Assembly (NCBI GenBank): GCA_031308135.1
Contig: JAHLJT010008756.1
Location: 74,125,821 to 74,189,820, forward strand
Direction: 5' to 3'
From: Acheta domesticus
Taxonomy: Eukaryota > Arthropoda > Insecta > Orthoptera > Gryllidae
DNA length: 64,000 nucleotides
Shown: positions 22,986-35,251 of the stretch, in pieces
Layout: each line of letters begins with the position of its first letter
Position numbering within the stretch: position 1 is the first letter of the stretch
The notes under the pieces: generated by a model
Databases searched by the model: none
What the model saw: the letters and a program-made list of their open reading frames with translations, nothing else
Told to the model about the DNA's origin: nothing
Translations under genes and position numbers: made by a program

Positions 22986-24010
22986 GAAAACTAGTTTTTC
23001 TACCAAAAAATCGCCGTTACTTTCCTGCGTACTGTTGGAAATCTAGTGAATGTTCAATGTTCCCGCAACAACAAACGCACACGTGAATTGCTATCATTTG
23101 AAACGCCAATAAATTCAGCTGCATCTGTATTGTCACTCATCAAACGTTGCTGTCCGCTGTCATCTCTCTTGAGATAATTTAAATATGAACACAAATTAAA
23201 TATATTATTCGTGTATTCATGTAACCAAAATCAATCGGCAAATGTTACCTTCTCCACTTCCGCATATATCATGTTCCGTACTTGAGAACTACCGAATAAT
23301 TTTCTGAAGTATCTTCCCCAAGGTTTTCCCAAACGTCCTATATTCTGAAGTCGCTACTATTTGAGTTTTAAAACCAGAATATCACGATAATATTCCCGAC
23401 CTACATTCAGGCATCCATTCATTAGCGAACTCTTATAAAGTCTCTTCAACAAACTCCGGTTCATAGTAACCGGCGCTACATCCCTCAATTGTTCTTTCCT
23501 ACGAGTTAATACAACTCGTATAATAATTTTCAAATTTTATATTTTCATTTCTTAACGTGTACTTTCCGTGTAGTACCAAAGCAGGAAGCGAGAAAATAAT
23601 AATGACTGGATAATTAGCTGAAATAGATTAATGAGATGTAATTAAATGAATGTGATTTTCGTATGGAAGCCACCTGACCCAACCAAATATTCTACGATAT
23701 GCCATTTTATAACTGCTTGAACCTCCCGCCCTGTGGCTTAGGCCCTGGGAACTCCCAGCGGCGCTGCGTCGTCACCCACTCTATAGTACGTAGATACAGA
23801 GAGTAGCGCATTCCATTGTTCCACCGATCCCGCATTTTATATCCAGTTGCCAGGAGAATTAGAACTGTGTGATATCCTGTGTGTTGAGAAACTTGCATCT
23901 ATTCCAAATCAATATTAATAATCTTAAACATCTCCATAACGTTACCAATGGTTATAATTTTCCCTCAGTTTCTGAATGCTGTCTGGCGGGGATATCGGGT
24001 GAGAGGATAT
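22986..24010. other. Spacer, nothing recognised
   Basis: About 1 kb without a supportable gene or repeat boundary. Confidence 0.45.
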
Positions 24011-24089
24011 TAAATGGCGTTTGCCCTACTCTGCGTATCTAGGGACTCTATCCCACTTGTGGGAAGAGGACCAGTCTCACGCTGTACTG

Positions 24090-24460
24090 GCTGCCCAACG
24101 CCTTCACCTCCATTTCAATCTCCTCCGTCTCTGCCACCGCTTCCATCTTCGTCATCGCAATCACCACCGCCTCAACCTCCACCTTCGCCATCGCGTCCGC
24201 CTCTACCTTCGTCGTCGTCTTCGCATCCATCTCCGTCTTCGTCTCCGCCTCTACTTTCGTTGCCCTCACATCCGCCTCCATCTCCGCCTTCATCTTCACC
24301 TCTGTCCCTGCCTTCACCTTCGCCTCCGCCTAAAGCTCTATCTCCACCTCCGCATTCGCCCCCGATTCCCTCTTTCCTCTCCACCACCTTTGCCTCCGTT
24401 TCCACCTACGCCTGCACTTCACCTCCTCCATCTCGCATCCGCCTTCGCCTTCACAAGCAC
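24090..24460. repeat. Degenerate CTCC/CTTCGCC low-complexity tract
   Basis: Pyrimidine-rich trinucleotide/hexanucleotide repeats (CCGCCT, CTTCGTC, CACCTC) allow several open frames on both strands. No protein domain is visible. Confidence 0.8.
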
Positions 24461-24674
24461 ATCAATAAACTCAATCCGAACTAAGGGGGTCTGTTTCTCG
24501 AATGACAACTTACCTCTAAAGATCTTTTTCAACTACTGTAATATTCTCTCCCATATTTTTACTTTCTCGCTTTTCACAAAAAATTGCTCCATTGTTTTTT
24601 ATTGCATTTTGTTTTGTACTGTTACATCGTTTTTCATTACATTTCGTTTTGTACAGTAATATTGTCTTCTATAT

Positions 24675-25378
24675 TATTACTTTCTCGCTACGGAGAAGAG
24701 AGAAAGTTGTATAATGTTGTACAAAAACTGCGAATGTTTGGCAGAAAAACCCTTATTACAGGGCCCTGGTAACAAAAAATAGATAAATCCAGTTGCTAAA
24801 TTTAGAAAAATATCCTCTATCGTGTGGTGTAGCCAGAATCCATGTTTTGTGGGTCCTTGATACCGAAAAATGGAGCAACGGCAAAACGTCTGTCCATCTA
24901 TCCGTCCGTATGTGAACATCACCAGTGGCTAAAGCGTTCAGACGATTTTCTCTAAAACTGATATTCGCCACTCGATCTGTCTGGTGTCGCAGCCCTTTGA
25001 ATTTGAAATCGTTATTTTAATTTTGGGGTGTACTTTGCACGAAGCCATGGGACATTTTCAAACTTTTCAAAAACATTGCTCCATCGTTTTTTATTACATT
25101 TTGCTGTTGGATAGTGTGAAGGACGTTTAAGAGAATGATGCAGGTCTCATGTTCGTTAAAAATCCTGATTTTTCCAAAATTGCAAAAGTTAAACATTTTT
25201 TCGGAGTCTTCCTACAACTAAAATATTAAAGACTGATATTTTTTCTTAATTATAACTCTTACTTAAAGTTGGATTTTCAAATAAGGTCATGTACAATTTT
25301 TCGAAATTTTGACTACTTTTCAAGTAATTTTGCTTGAAAATACGGGCGAGAAAGTTAGCGCTGTTTTAGCACCACTGG
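24675..25378 (+). mobile_element. Helitron-like (Helentron/HINE-type) element, copy D, internally shorter
   Basis: The 5' end has ACTTTCTCG (24679-24687) followed at once by an inverted GAGAGAAAGT, forming a terminal hairpin. The 3' end has the matching subterminal CGAGAAAGT (25347-25355). Then come a hairpin with stem GCGCT/AGCAC around a TTTT loop (25358-25372), CA, and terminal CTGG followed by T. Inside are GTGGTGTAGCCAGAATCC and a TCTGTCCATCTATCCGTCCG microsatellite, both shared with the 1.6-kb copies in reverse. No Rep/helicase coding sequence, so it is non-autonomous. Confidence 0.65.
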
Positions 25379-25384
25379 TTTCAG

Positions 25385-26050
25385 TAGCATAGACGAGTTT
25401 TGCGGCCCTCACATGCAACCAATCTTCATAAATAAGGTCTCTAAAGAAAGATAATTTTACGGAGACGTGAAGAATTGCACTTTAACTTTAAAATACGAAG
25501 GATTTTTTGATAAAGACCTCATCTAAACGTTCATGTCAGATGCAACCCGCAATAGTTCGTCAGCATTGTTGAAGTCTCTATAGTTATATACTAGCTCCTA
25601 AAAGAAGCTTACTAGGGCCTTAAAATCTGGAATTTTGAAGCTAAAGACCTCACAGAAACGTTCCTCATACCCTAATCTACAGGATGAGAATATTTTTATT
25701 TTTTTTCTGGATTGACGTTTTTCGAGCCTATCCTACCTATTAACAGACGTGCAGATTCTGCAACTGTGTGCAAAATTAAACCAATTATTTGATAATATGT
25801 GCGACTGAATGGCACGGTTATACGACTCTGGTCGGTAATAAATTTAAATAAGAATAGTTTGTATTGACAAGATGTACTGTCCTGTGTTAAAATACGTTCA
25901 GTTAGTACAACTACAAGGATACATATACGTAAGTGATGGAGGATAAGAGGGTGTTGAAGAAAAATATATAGTATGGGCTTAATATGGAAATGGAAGAATA
26001 GAGAATAGAGTGGGATTTAACATGCGAGAGATCTCGCAAGAATACACTAG
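25385..26050 (+). mobile_element. Second Helitron-like family, copy with canonical 3' end
   Basis: The 3' terminus shows GCGAGAGATCTCGC (26024-26037, fold-back), a 9-nt spacer, CTAG (26047-26050) and then T. This is the classical Helitron 3' end. The same end occurs at 61833-61859. The 5' part (25385-25720) matches 58590-58930 (for example CTAGGGCCTTA and TCACACAACCAATCTTTAT-like blocks). The 5' boundary next to copy D is uncertain. No protein-coding capacity. Confidence 0.55.
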
Positions 26051-26073
26051 TTATAAGAAGAAGAAGAATAGCA

Positions 26074-26107
<34 letters not shown>

Positions 26108-26220
26108 TAATAGTAATAATAACAACAATAAGAACAATAATATTTATAATAATAATATCAATAACAAGTAAAATGTCGAAATTTTAATTAACAAGGATTT
26201 ATTAAATTAACATCTCTGCC
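26051..26220. repeat. GAA then AAT-rich microsatellite (core 26078-26112)
   Basis: A short GAA run is followed by about nine AAT units and degenerate AAC/AAT repeats. Such tracts are the kind of target the R4/Dong-like element occupies at 5.4 kb, but no element is inserted here. Confidence 0.85.
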
Positions 26221-26229
26221 ATTCGCGGT

Positions 26230-26590
26230 TATTGGCCCCTTTTAATCAATCTTCGACAGACTGTGGCCTCGTAAATCCTTCAGCACCGGTCCCCCCTCCC
26301 CCCGAGACCTTTTGTGCTGCCTTTGCCTGGCGTGATAGCTGGAGTGGCTTCTCCCATCAACCCTTGCAGGCGGCCACGGGGCCTGGCCCCTGCGGGCTCC
26401 CGTCGGGCGTGACGTCATTAGCGACCGGCGGCTTTGACGCTTCCGTGTTAAGCTCCTTCGATGACGCGGGAGACGGATGACTCCAGGGCTGACGGCTGAC
26501 GGCTGGCGCGCCGGCTGACGCCAACAACTCTCTCGGGGAGGCGGCGCAACGAAATTTAGTGTCTTGAATATTGATGACCCGTCCCTCATG
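26230..26590. other. CpG-containing GC-rich islet
   Basis: GC-rich stretch (for example GGCGGCCACGGGGCCTGGCC and GACGCGGGAGACGGATGACT) in AT-rich surroundings. It is open in two opposite frames (26232-26480 plus, 26242-26589 minus) but no domain is recognisable in either. Confidence 0.35.
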
Positions 26591-27132
26591 CGGCTCGTCG
26601 CGCAGTTCAGGGAGATTTATTTGAACCCATGTATCATAATGTTTGGTCGTGGAGATGGAATTTGCGAAAATTTGCCAGGAAATTTAGCCAATAAATCAAT
26701 GTCCGTTGAGAAATGAAAATGTATGTGATATTATCAAGAAAGCTCGTTGCTATTCTCAGGTTTTGTGTCAAATTATTCACCATGTTGCTAATTTTCCCGT
26801 TTCCTTTCCAAATAAAAAAATCCTCTTCATCAAACGTTTTTAAACAATTTGGTTTACTACTTGATTGAATTAACTCGAAATTTTATTTTGAGGTTCGATG
26901 CCCGGGCGATGCTAATCCTTTAAATATTTTAAGGTCACGCGAGTTAGAGCTTTTAAAAAAATATTTATCCAAATATTTGTGAATACAAAGGTATTGTTAA
27001 CTTCCTATTTCAATGAAATTACGAATGTCATTTTTGCAGAATAGTGGCGTTTTGTATAATTATCACTCGACTTAAAGATGTTCGGCATACAGAAGAAATG
27101 ATATTTCGTTTACAAGCACTTAGTGTTTTTCA

Positions 27133-27134
27133 TG

Positions 27135-27192
<58 letters not shown>
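27133..27192. repeat. (AAT)~19 microsatellite
   Basis: A near-perfect run of AAT units. It is an empty potential target for the R4/Dong-like element. Confidence 0.95.
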
Positions 27193-27779
27193 GACATAAT
27201 AAATTCATTAAGAGAAAATTCATGAGTGGGAAACGAGCAGTACTTTCCTTTTCATTGTCAATTCATAATAGATACCCGAACATACATAGCATACAGTACT
27301 CATAATAGGTACAGAGCATACAGTACTAAAATACTAACGAAGCGTGTTCATACATTTCTGACATCTCTTAATAACTATCAGAACGCGCCCCAAATGTTTT
27401 TCGCAGTTAGAAGGTATGTTGAGGTGAAGGAGAAGGACTCAATTGCGAATGCTGTGTAGACAGTGCCATCGACCGCTATCTGAAGTACTTGTGATATTCA
27501 CGAAACTCAAAAAAATCCAGGAAACTTTTAAAAGAAACGCTCCAATGCCTTCTGTCTCTAATCACTGTAATAAACATTGGGCGTATTGTGAGAATAACCT
27601 CGTATACAGACACACCTTAACCCAAGTCTTATAAATCCAAACGGTCGCATTAATATGTCATCCTAACCACCGGGTAAGATGACAAATACGTCGCGAAACG
27701 GTGATAAAAGCAAAACGCCATACATCACCCCGACAAACATTAAGAAATCGTGCGAACGTTCACACTGAAAAATTACAGC

Positions 27780-28075
27780 TGGCCATGCCGAGGACCGTCG
27801 TTTGGGAAAATACACCGGCGCGTGTGACAAGAGCCGCCCCGCCTCTTCGCAAGAGTCGTCACGCCCCACCCCGCCTCGCCCCGCGCGGCCCGTGAATGGG
27901 CCAATGATTAAGTTCTCATTCTTTGTAGTAACTCGAGAAACCAACGCCCACGTCACTCCCAATGATTATCGACCCCTCGAGGAATTTCCACTCGCCGCCA
28001 CTTTCGGTCACGCCTCGCCACGCCCCCGCCACGCCCCTCGCGTCCTCTCTCCGCCTTCGAATCAGCTTGCGTTCA
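27780..28075. other. GC-rich islet with CGCCCCGC-type repeats
   Basis: C-rich repeats (CACGCCCCACCCCGCCTCGC and similar) around 27855-27895 and again at 28010-28055. No gene is recognised. The open frames are short and repeat-driven. Confidence 0.4.
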
Positions 28076-28079
28076 CACA

Positions 28080-28642
28080 GATGGGTGCAAGTATTTTGAC
28101 TATCAGATAACCTCTTTTATTCTATTTTTGTACATCGTTGATATTGTTATTAATTATTACAATTCTATTATTTTTAAACTAGTACGTATTTGTTAATTAT
28201 TGTTATATTTATTATTATTTTTGGACTCTTGGCACACTCTAAGGAAGAACTTTCAAGTGACCTGAAACGGTGCGTCTCTCGGTTTCGTGGAAAATATTGC
28301 TCAAAAAGTAAAAGTATGTATAGACAATTAAAGAAGTACGCCGGAAGACAGGCGAATTAGAAACCTATTATCGTTCACCGTTCCATGGTCGAGATTAGTC
28401 CAATAATTTGTATTACAATAAGCTAATAAAGTAAGCAGAAACGTCCAATTGTGATTCTAAATGCATTATTTAAATATCAATTTTCAAATGTCTATGATTC
28501 GAGCTTTACCTCGTGAATCAAGTGGCTGGGTAGACTATTTGGCGAATTAACTCATTTCTAATTCAGGTTCATTAGTAAGGAAGTATTGTTACATAAGATT
28601 ATTTAGCAGTTATCGCAGGATTGTCAATGAATAATAATAGGT
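28080..28642. other. AT-rich spacer, nothing recognised
   Basis: No supportable feature. Confidence 0.45.
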
Positions 28643-29040
28643 TTTTTTAGACAGACACTAGAAAAAACTGTTCTTTACGAGCATGCATAGCGTGCTAAAA
28701 GTTCAATTTTTAGCTTTAGTGCTAAAGTGGCGAGGCCATTAGATCGAGTGGCCGAAGTCGATCCTATAAGCTAAATAAAATAACTTTTACCACGTCTGTT
28801 ATACACAATTTCAGACAAGAGAGCGTCGGAATTAATTTTATTTTAGTTGTAGAATGCAAATCACTGTTACATTAAGGCTAATTCAATCAGAAGAAATTAT
28901 TTTGTTTTCTTAGTTGTATTCAAAGTTTTATTTGAACATTTGAGCATCGCCTAATTTTTAGCACTGGAGCGAAAAATTGAACGTTAAACTCTTTTGTATT
29001 CCCTAAAAGTAACCGCTTTTACTAGTGGCTGTCTAAAAAA
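28643..29040. mobile_element. 398-bp MITE with long terminal inverted repeats
   Basis: The ends are TTTTTTAGACAGACACTAG at the left and, in reverse complement, TTTTTTAGACAGCCACTAG at the right. A second inverted pair lies inside: GTTCAATTTTTAGC…AGTGCTAAA at ~28703-28727 against GTTCAATTTTTCGC…AGTGCTAAA read from ~28985. The arms therefore extend about 90 bp. There is no open frame. A target duplication is not clear because the T/A runs at the tips blur it, so the superfamily is left open. Confidence 0.75.
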
Positions 29041-29584
29041 TGTATTAAACCAATTATTTATACCCTAGTCTTTGAATTGAGCAAAAACCATAAGCATGTT
29101 TCGATCTTAAAAAATTTAATTTCTACAAAAATTACGTTAAGCATATATTATCAACAAGTTTTAAATTATACAAAAATATTTACAACGTAGTTAACTTACT
29201 TTTAAATTGTGAGTAACAATCATTATTTACAAATTACTATTTTACTTCATGTTCTGTACATTAATACAATTCCCAAGCGATCACAAATACAAAACTCTTT
29301 CAGTCGTATTCATATTTTACAATATCACACCGATTACAAAATTAACTAAAATGCTTATTCAGAAAGACTGAAAATAAATTAATTTGGCTTGAGGAGAGAT
29401 CACAAATTAAAAAAAAATCTTATTCCCATTCAACTGCAACGGACATAATTACATATTTAATTCAGTTATGAATGAATTGAAAATGAATGAATGTGAGTTG
29501 CTTTTTCTCAACGAGTCCTACTTGGTATTCTCCACCACATCCAACGCATCGTTTGCCTCATACAAACAGTGGACTTTTCCTCCA
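29041..29584. other. AT-rich spacer, nothing recognised
   Basis: No supportable feature. Confidence 0.45.
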
Positions 29585-29700
29585 CGCCACGCGTCGCCCC
29601 GCCCCTTCCCCCGCCCCCACCCTTCCCCCGCCCCTTCCCCCGCCCCCACCCTTCCCCCGCCCCTCCCCGCGGGCGAGCCTTGGGAGTCGCCCTCGGGGTA
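29585..29700. repeat. C-rich simple repeat (CCCCCGCCCCTTC)
   Basis: A tandem pyrimidine-rich repeat, with units CCTTCCCCCGCCCC and CCTTCCCCCGCCCCCAC. The overlapping open frames on both strands are artefacts. Confidence 0.85.
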
Positions 29701-29889
29701 TGGGGCGCAGCTCTTTAACAGACCGCAACGAGCAGGAGGCGGCCGTGATGACTTTTTCAGCCCGCGAAGCACAGGACGCCAAGAGCGTCTATTACCCGTT
29801 TCGGAATGAAGGTCACTGGCGAGAGAGGTGTCTGTTGGGAACCTCTGGGAAAAGAACGAAAAAAGGTTTTGCTGGTAAAGTCTGAGGGA

Positions 29890-32800
29890 AAATGTAAATG
29901 CAGTACAGGTTTGAGAGTGGTAAAGAAGGTTATCTGCGACGGTGCGCTAACAGCTTAATATCGCACCTTTTCGGGTGTAGTTATGAATGGCACGTAATAA
30001 AACGCCTGCCCTTGAGGTTTCATAATACTATAATTTTTTTATTCAGGAATATGAGAAAATTAGTATAATCTTAAACATAACTACCAAAAACCAGATCATT
30101 CTTTCAAAAACAAGGCAAGTCCAAAATTCCTTATTTTTAAATATTTCACCAAGTCATTCCATACAACTGGCGCTATCTGTTGGAACTTTCTTTCGGCAAG
30201 TGCTAAAAAGATTGAAAGATAAAAAGGCGGGTAAAAATCGTAAATTCTTTACTATACACACCTATGCTATGAAGTTTTTGATGCCTCCTGAAAAATCTCA
30301 AATTTGAACCAATTTGGTTCTTTTAAGAAACCGTTCAAATATTTATTGTAACTATTAGCTCTTAACAGTTCTACAGTTTCTGATACAAGCGATTTTAATA
30401 ACACTAAGGGCGTTATTAAAACATTAACTTAATATTTGGCAATGTTTTTTGTAAATGTTATAATTAATTTAAAATAAATTTTTCAATTTTTTTCATTTTA
30501 AAAAAGGTATTTTTTCAAAAAAAGTAAAATTTCTATATAAACTCGACGAGATAAAAATGTGAAAAAAATGTAGGCGTGTTCCTTGTTCAATTTTGTATGA
30601 AATACAATAAGAAAAAATGGGTACTCCTCACATAGAGTTCTGAAAAAATCAATTGTAAGTATGAGGGCGCCCTCTGCCTCTGCAGAGAGAGTTGTGTACA
30701 CTGTGCAACATGAGTAGCGATCACCGTATGAGATATGACAGATTTTTCAATCCATTTAATCTTTCTGATCACGGTTTTCAGAAAAGAAAATCTCCATGAC
30801 GCGTAAACCACAATTTGCTGGTGAATGTACAGGATTCATTAGATTGGCAAATTTATGATTCATTTTGGAAGGGAATCGGCTTCCAAAACAGCCTTTTGTT
30901 AGTGATGAGAGCGTCGAGATCAGTGGCTCTTGTGACATTAACAAAAGTAGTCCAGTGAATATAGTGAAAAGACTGGAAACCAAGGAAATAACAATTTAAG
31001 CTCTTCAGATAGTTCAAGTGTCTGCGAAATTGATAAAGAGAAGATAAACAAGAGTTTAATTTCAATAGGAGAAACCACCGCCAACAAAAGAATATTGGAA
31101 CAAAAACGGCAACCCCATGAGAAATTTCAGATATTACAAAGTGCCAACACAGATAAATTTTTTCACATGTGAAAAGTGTATTGAAGATTCTTCGACGTCC
31201 ATCGAAAAATCAGACTAAGATACTATATAGAAACTTAGCGATTCCTTTCACTCAACAGATGACATGACGTTCAATATTACAATTTTGGCAATTTTTGTAA
31301 GTTGGACATACAATAAAATTAAAACGACATTTTTCTGCAACCGAACGCATGATAACAGTGTCTAAAAAGTTGGCTGAAGAAAATGAAATTTTGTCCAGAC
31401 CTGAAGTAAATTCGGTAAGGCATTAAAACTGTGCTTTGTGATTAAAGTTCAGGAATTCTGTGGTAAGTGAGTACTTGTATTTAAAGTTAGTTGTGAGGGA
31501 CCAAAAAATTTCAAAAATGTGAATCAAAACATGAGTCAAGAATCCATCATTTAATTATTTATAAATTTATAAATATATTAATATTATTTATATTATTAAT
31601 ATACATAAATATTATTATTTATAAATTCAATCGTGAAGTTTTACCACCTCAAGAGAATTAAATTACTGCTTCATCCAAAGAAACCGACGGCCAGTATCGC
31701 AAGAAACTATTGCAGCAATCTATTATACGCTCTTTCGTAAAATATTAATATCTTTTAAAGTTACTGAGATCCCACTTTTATTTTATCTGGAGATTTCATT
31801 TTATAATATTTTTTTTTTAATTTTTAGCTCATCGAGTTTACAAAAATATTTCATTTTTAAAATTTCAATTAAAAAAATGAAAATTCAGGAAATTAAATAT
31901 TTTGCAAAATCTTAAAAATTAAACATATTTTAAAGTTTCGAATGAAATTTGAACGGAATTTCTATAATTAGTGTATTCAAGTACATGATATTTTTAAGTT
32001 AGTGATGCGCGTCATTTTTAGCAAATTTCATTATACAATACTTCCGAAAATAATAAATTTAGAAAAAAATAAAAATACACGTGTTAACTTAATTTATCCA
32101 TATAACAAATAGAAAAAATTAGAAAATAATTAAAAATATGAAGGTCAAATTTTGATCTTTTTTGTTCGATTTTACGTGGAATGGCTCTATAATGAAACTT
32201 GTATCGCTTCAGTATGATGCCCTTATCCATATCCATGTCCATCATTGTTTCTTTGATAACTATTTTAAACTGATGAAATATTAGGACTTGGAGAGAGGAG
32301 AGGAGTTGTTACAGTGCAACGCCATTTCGTAGATATATTTATACCTAGATATCTAGGTAGTGTTGGACAGCCAAGCGCCAGTTACAGCAGCAGCAATATT
32401 TAATGTATGGTCTATTTTCGGTATACAATATCCTATGCAATAAACCTACCAGTCTTCGATCAGTGGTTGGTTCCAAAGTCCAAATGCAACTAGACTCACT
32501 AAAAGTGTTCTAAATGGTGTACTGACAGACAAACAGACTCGTTCTTTTCATTGATTAAATGTTACTTCCGTCATACTTTCAGTTAATGACTCATAATTAC
32601 TGTACAGTTATGATACTGTTCATATTGCCAAGTACGAAAGCTAACAATGCAAAATGTTTCTTACAAATTTCACTTTTCAAAAATCATTTAACAAAAATAT
32701 TGTGTTCGCAATGTCACTCGTTAGCAACTTGCTGACACATTCATTCTCCTCACTGTAAAAGAAAATTTTCGTGGAGCAGAAGTTATTTCACAGTTATTTA

Positions 32801-33640
32801 TTATCAATGTCTTCACAATTGAATCCGTGTTTGAATGCAGCAGATCTGACCTCCCTTCACGAAAGAACACTGCGAATATGACTTCCTATTAACGAGATGT
32901 CAAAAATTGGAAAATATTTCATAAAGAACGTCTCACTTATCTAAGAAAACTGACTTGAATGGAAGAGAAGAAGATTTTATGTCTAAAATGTCAGGGCAGT
33001 GTTACAGAAAATGTGATACGAGCTGATATGATGTTCTGGAATAGGAAAGAAGAGCCATTCCAAAAAGTTTCTCAGCATGCTACCCATCAATATTTCATAA
33101 CAGCCTAGGTAATGAAACTGGTGTTGCTTTGTCAGGAGGTGCTCTGTTGATATCGACAGAGAAAGGATCGTTTTCGCGATCGTGGAGCAAAATACCTGAC
33201 CACTGCTGTTTGAAAAGTAATTATGCGGTATGCGTTTTCATGGCGTGTTTATTTTTGTGATGGCGTGGTTCTGCTCTAGACAATTGAATAATCATTATGT
33301 TGAAATTCATATATCTTAAGAGTGTTTTATTTTGTGTGGGAAGTGTAATTGTAATAACTGAAGAAAAAGAAAAAAGAACTTATTTTGAAATAACTTTCTT
33401 AATTTTCAGGTAAATATAATTCCTGATCTTTAAAGGAAATGTAATCCAAACTTCCGAAATCGTGAGAAATCATTGATGTCATTCCAGTATTGACAGGACT
33501 TTTCTCCTTTGGCAGGCGCATTACACCAAACTGCATCATTATTAATCTAAGGAAGAATTGGCCATGGAGAACACGAAAAAAATATCATTTCTACTACAAT
33601 ACTACTGTTGTATTGAGACACCATGGAGTGGGGATCTTAA
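29890..33640. other. Long AT-rich spacer
   Basis: About 3.7 kb, very AT-rich, with an almost pure A/T stretch at 31545-31630. Open frames up to 75 codons on the minus strand (30498-31065) carry no domain. A plus-strand stretch around 31070-31180 reads like decayed coding sequence with several stops, but I cannot assign it. Confidence 0.45.
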
Positions 33641-33646
33641 ATAAAA

Positions 33647-35251
33647 CTAGTGGTGCTACAACAGCACATACTTTCGCACAACGCTACTAACATCTTCGGT
33701 ATCATTTGAAGACGTCCAATTCAACCAAGAAGCGAACAACTCACTGTTTCCATCGCAGTGTTGTCAAAACTATTTGAATTCTATAACTGCATCAAAATAG
33801 ATTACTAAAGTTTGTAAACCTGTATTGGAAAAAGATGACTAATACCCTGGACAATATAGAAATGCATTTCATAGGGCCATGATTAGAGAAGAGTATTCTA
33901 AAACTATGCAACAAATACTCTACTCACTACAAATGGTACAGTATTTGGTGCGAAAATTAAATATTTTCATGCAAATATCAACATAAATTTGACAATTATA
34001 ACTCCTTTTCATGCAGCTCCATCAGGTCACAACAATGACACGTAATTAACAGAAATTCGCGAGCGCGAAACGGAATTCCATTGTTGCATTCCCTATATTG
34101 TCGCTATTCTGAGAGTTATTAATTTTTGTTTCAAATATTTCAAAATAAATAATTTATTGAAAATGAATAACAAAAGATCGAATGTAAGATACGAACAAGG
34201 AAATAATATACAAAATTGCAAATTCCAATTTACGACGCATCCAGCTGTCTGAAGCGCAGTAAAATTGCAGCGGGCTATTATGTTTGTCAGGAAATTATAG
34301 AAAATCTACTCATATTTTCAAAAAATTCAACATGACCTTATTTGAAAATCTGTTTTTGATGAGCATATTTCATTTAGAAAAACAATTGTAACTGCACAAT
34401 TGCAGTTACAATTGTTACAATTACAGTGCAATTGCAGTTGTAGAAAGACGCCGAAAAGGTTTTAATTTTTTAAAAAATTTCCAAAATCAGGCATTTTAAC
34501 GATCATGAAACCCGCACCATTCTCTTAAGCTTCCTTTATACTATCTCAGGTCCCAATTTAGTCAAAAAATATTTAAAGAAAAGAAAAAAATGTTTGTTGG
34601 ACACAAATTTTCTCAAAAAGTACTCATGTTTTTGAAAAATTAAACATGACCTTATTTGAAGACTTGTTTATTATGGACACATTTCATTAAGGAAAAAAAA
34701 TGAATCTTCATAATTGTAGTTGTAGGAAGACGCCGAAAAAATGTTGAATTTTTTCAATTTTCGAAAAATCAGAGTTTTCAACCACCATGAGACCTAAGCC
34801 ATTCTTTTAAATGACCTTCAGACTATCCATCAACAAAATTTAGACAAATTGTTGGCGCCATTTTTTTGAAAATTTTAAAAATGTCCCAGGGGCTTCATGT
34901 AATGTACCTCCCAAAATTGAAATATCAGTTTCAAAATCAAGGGACCGCGAGTATCAACTTTGGAGAAAATCGGCTGAACGGTTTAGTCACTAGCGTTGTT
35001 CACAGACAGACGGGCGGACAGACGGACGAGACAGACGTTTTGCTTTCAATTGGTTTTTCGGTATCAAGGACCCACAAAACAGGGATTCTGGCTGCACCAC
35101 GTGTTAGGAGATTTTTTTCCTTAAATTTGCAACTGGATTTATACACTTTTTCGTTACCAGGGCAGAGTTTTTCTTCCGAAAATCCGCCGTTTTTTCGCGC
35201 AGCATTACGTAACTTTCCCTATACTATACGCATGTATTACGGAAAGTAAAA
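33647..35251 (-). mobile_element. Helitron-like (Helentron/HINE-type) element, copy E
   Basis: On the minus strand the 5' end reads TTTTTACTTTCCGTAATAC (35251 downward). The 3' end reads GTGCTGTTGTAGCACCACTAG, then T (down to 33647): a 5-bp stem with a 5-nt loop, CA, CTAG. The length of 1605 bp matches copies at 52938, 56970 and 59924. The microsatellite (CAGACAGACGGGCGGACAGA) lies at ~35003-35035 after the shared GTTCACAGAC. Internal sequence near the 3' end differs from the other three copies and matches 14940-15230, so it is another subfamily. The open frame 34866-35249 is not a gene. Confidence 0.6.
34382..34415. repeat. Perfect 14-bp-arm palindrome inside copy E
   Basis: ACAATTGTAACTGC, a 6-base loop, then GCAGTTACAATTGT. 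A further TGCAATTGCAGTTGTAG follows directly, so the stretch is a small local rearrangement of the TTGCAGTTGTAG motif of the element. Confidence 0.9.

Noticed and set aside
31060..31200. Possible decayed transposase coding sequence
   Set aside because: Some phrases look protein-like, but stops are frequent in every phase and I could not match any family.
34866..35249. 127-codon frame in copy E
   Set aside because: The same sequence in other copies is interrupted. It runs through the microsatellite and the element end and has no domain.
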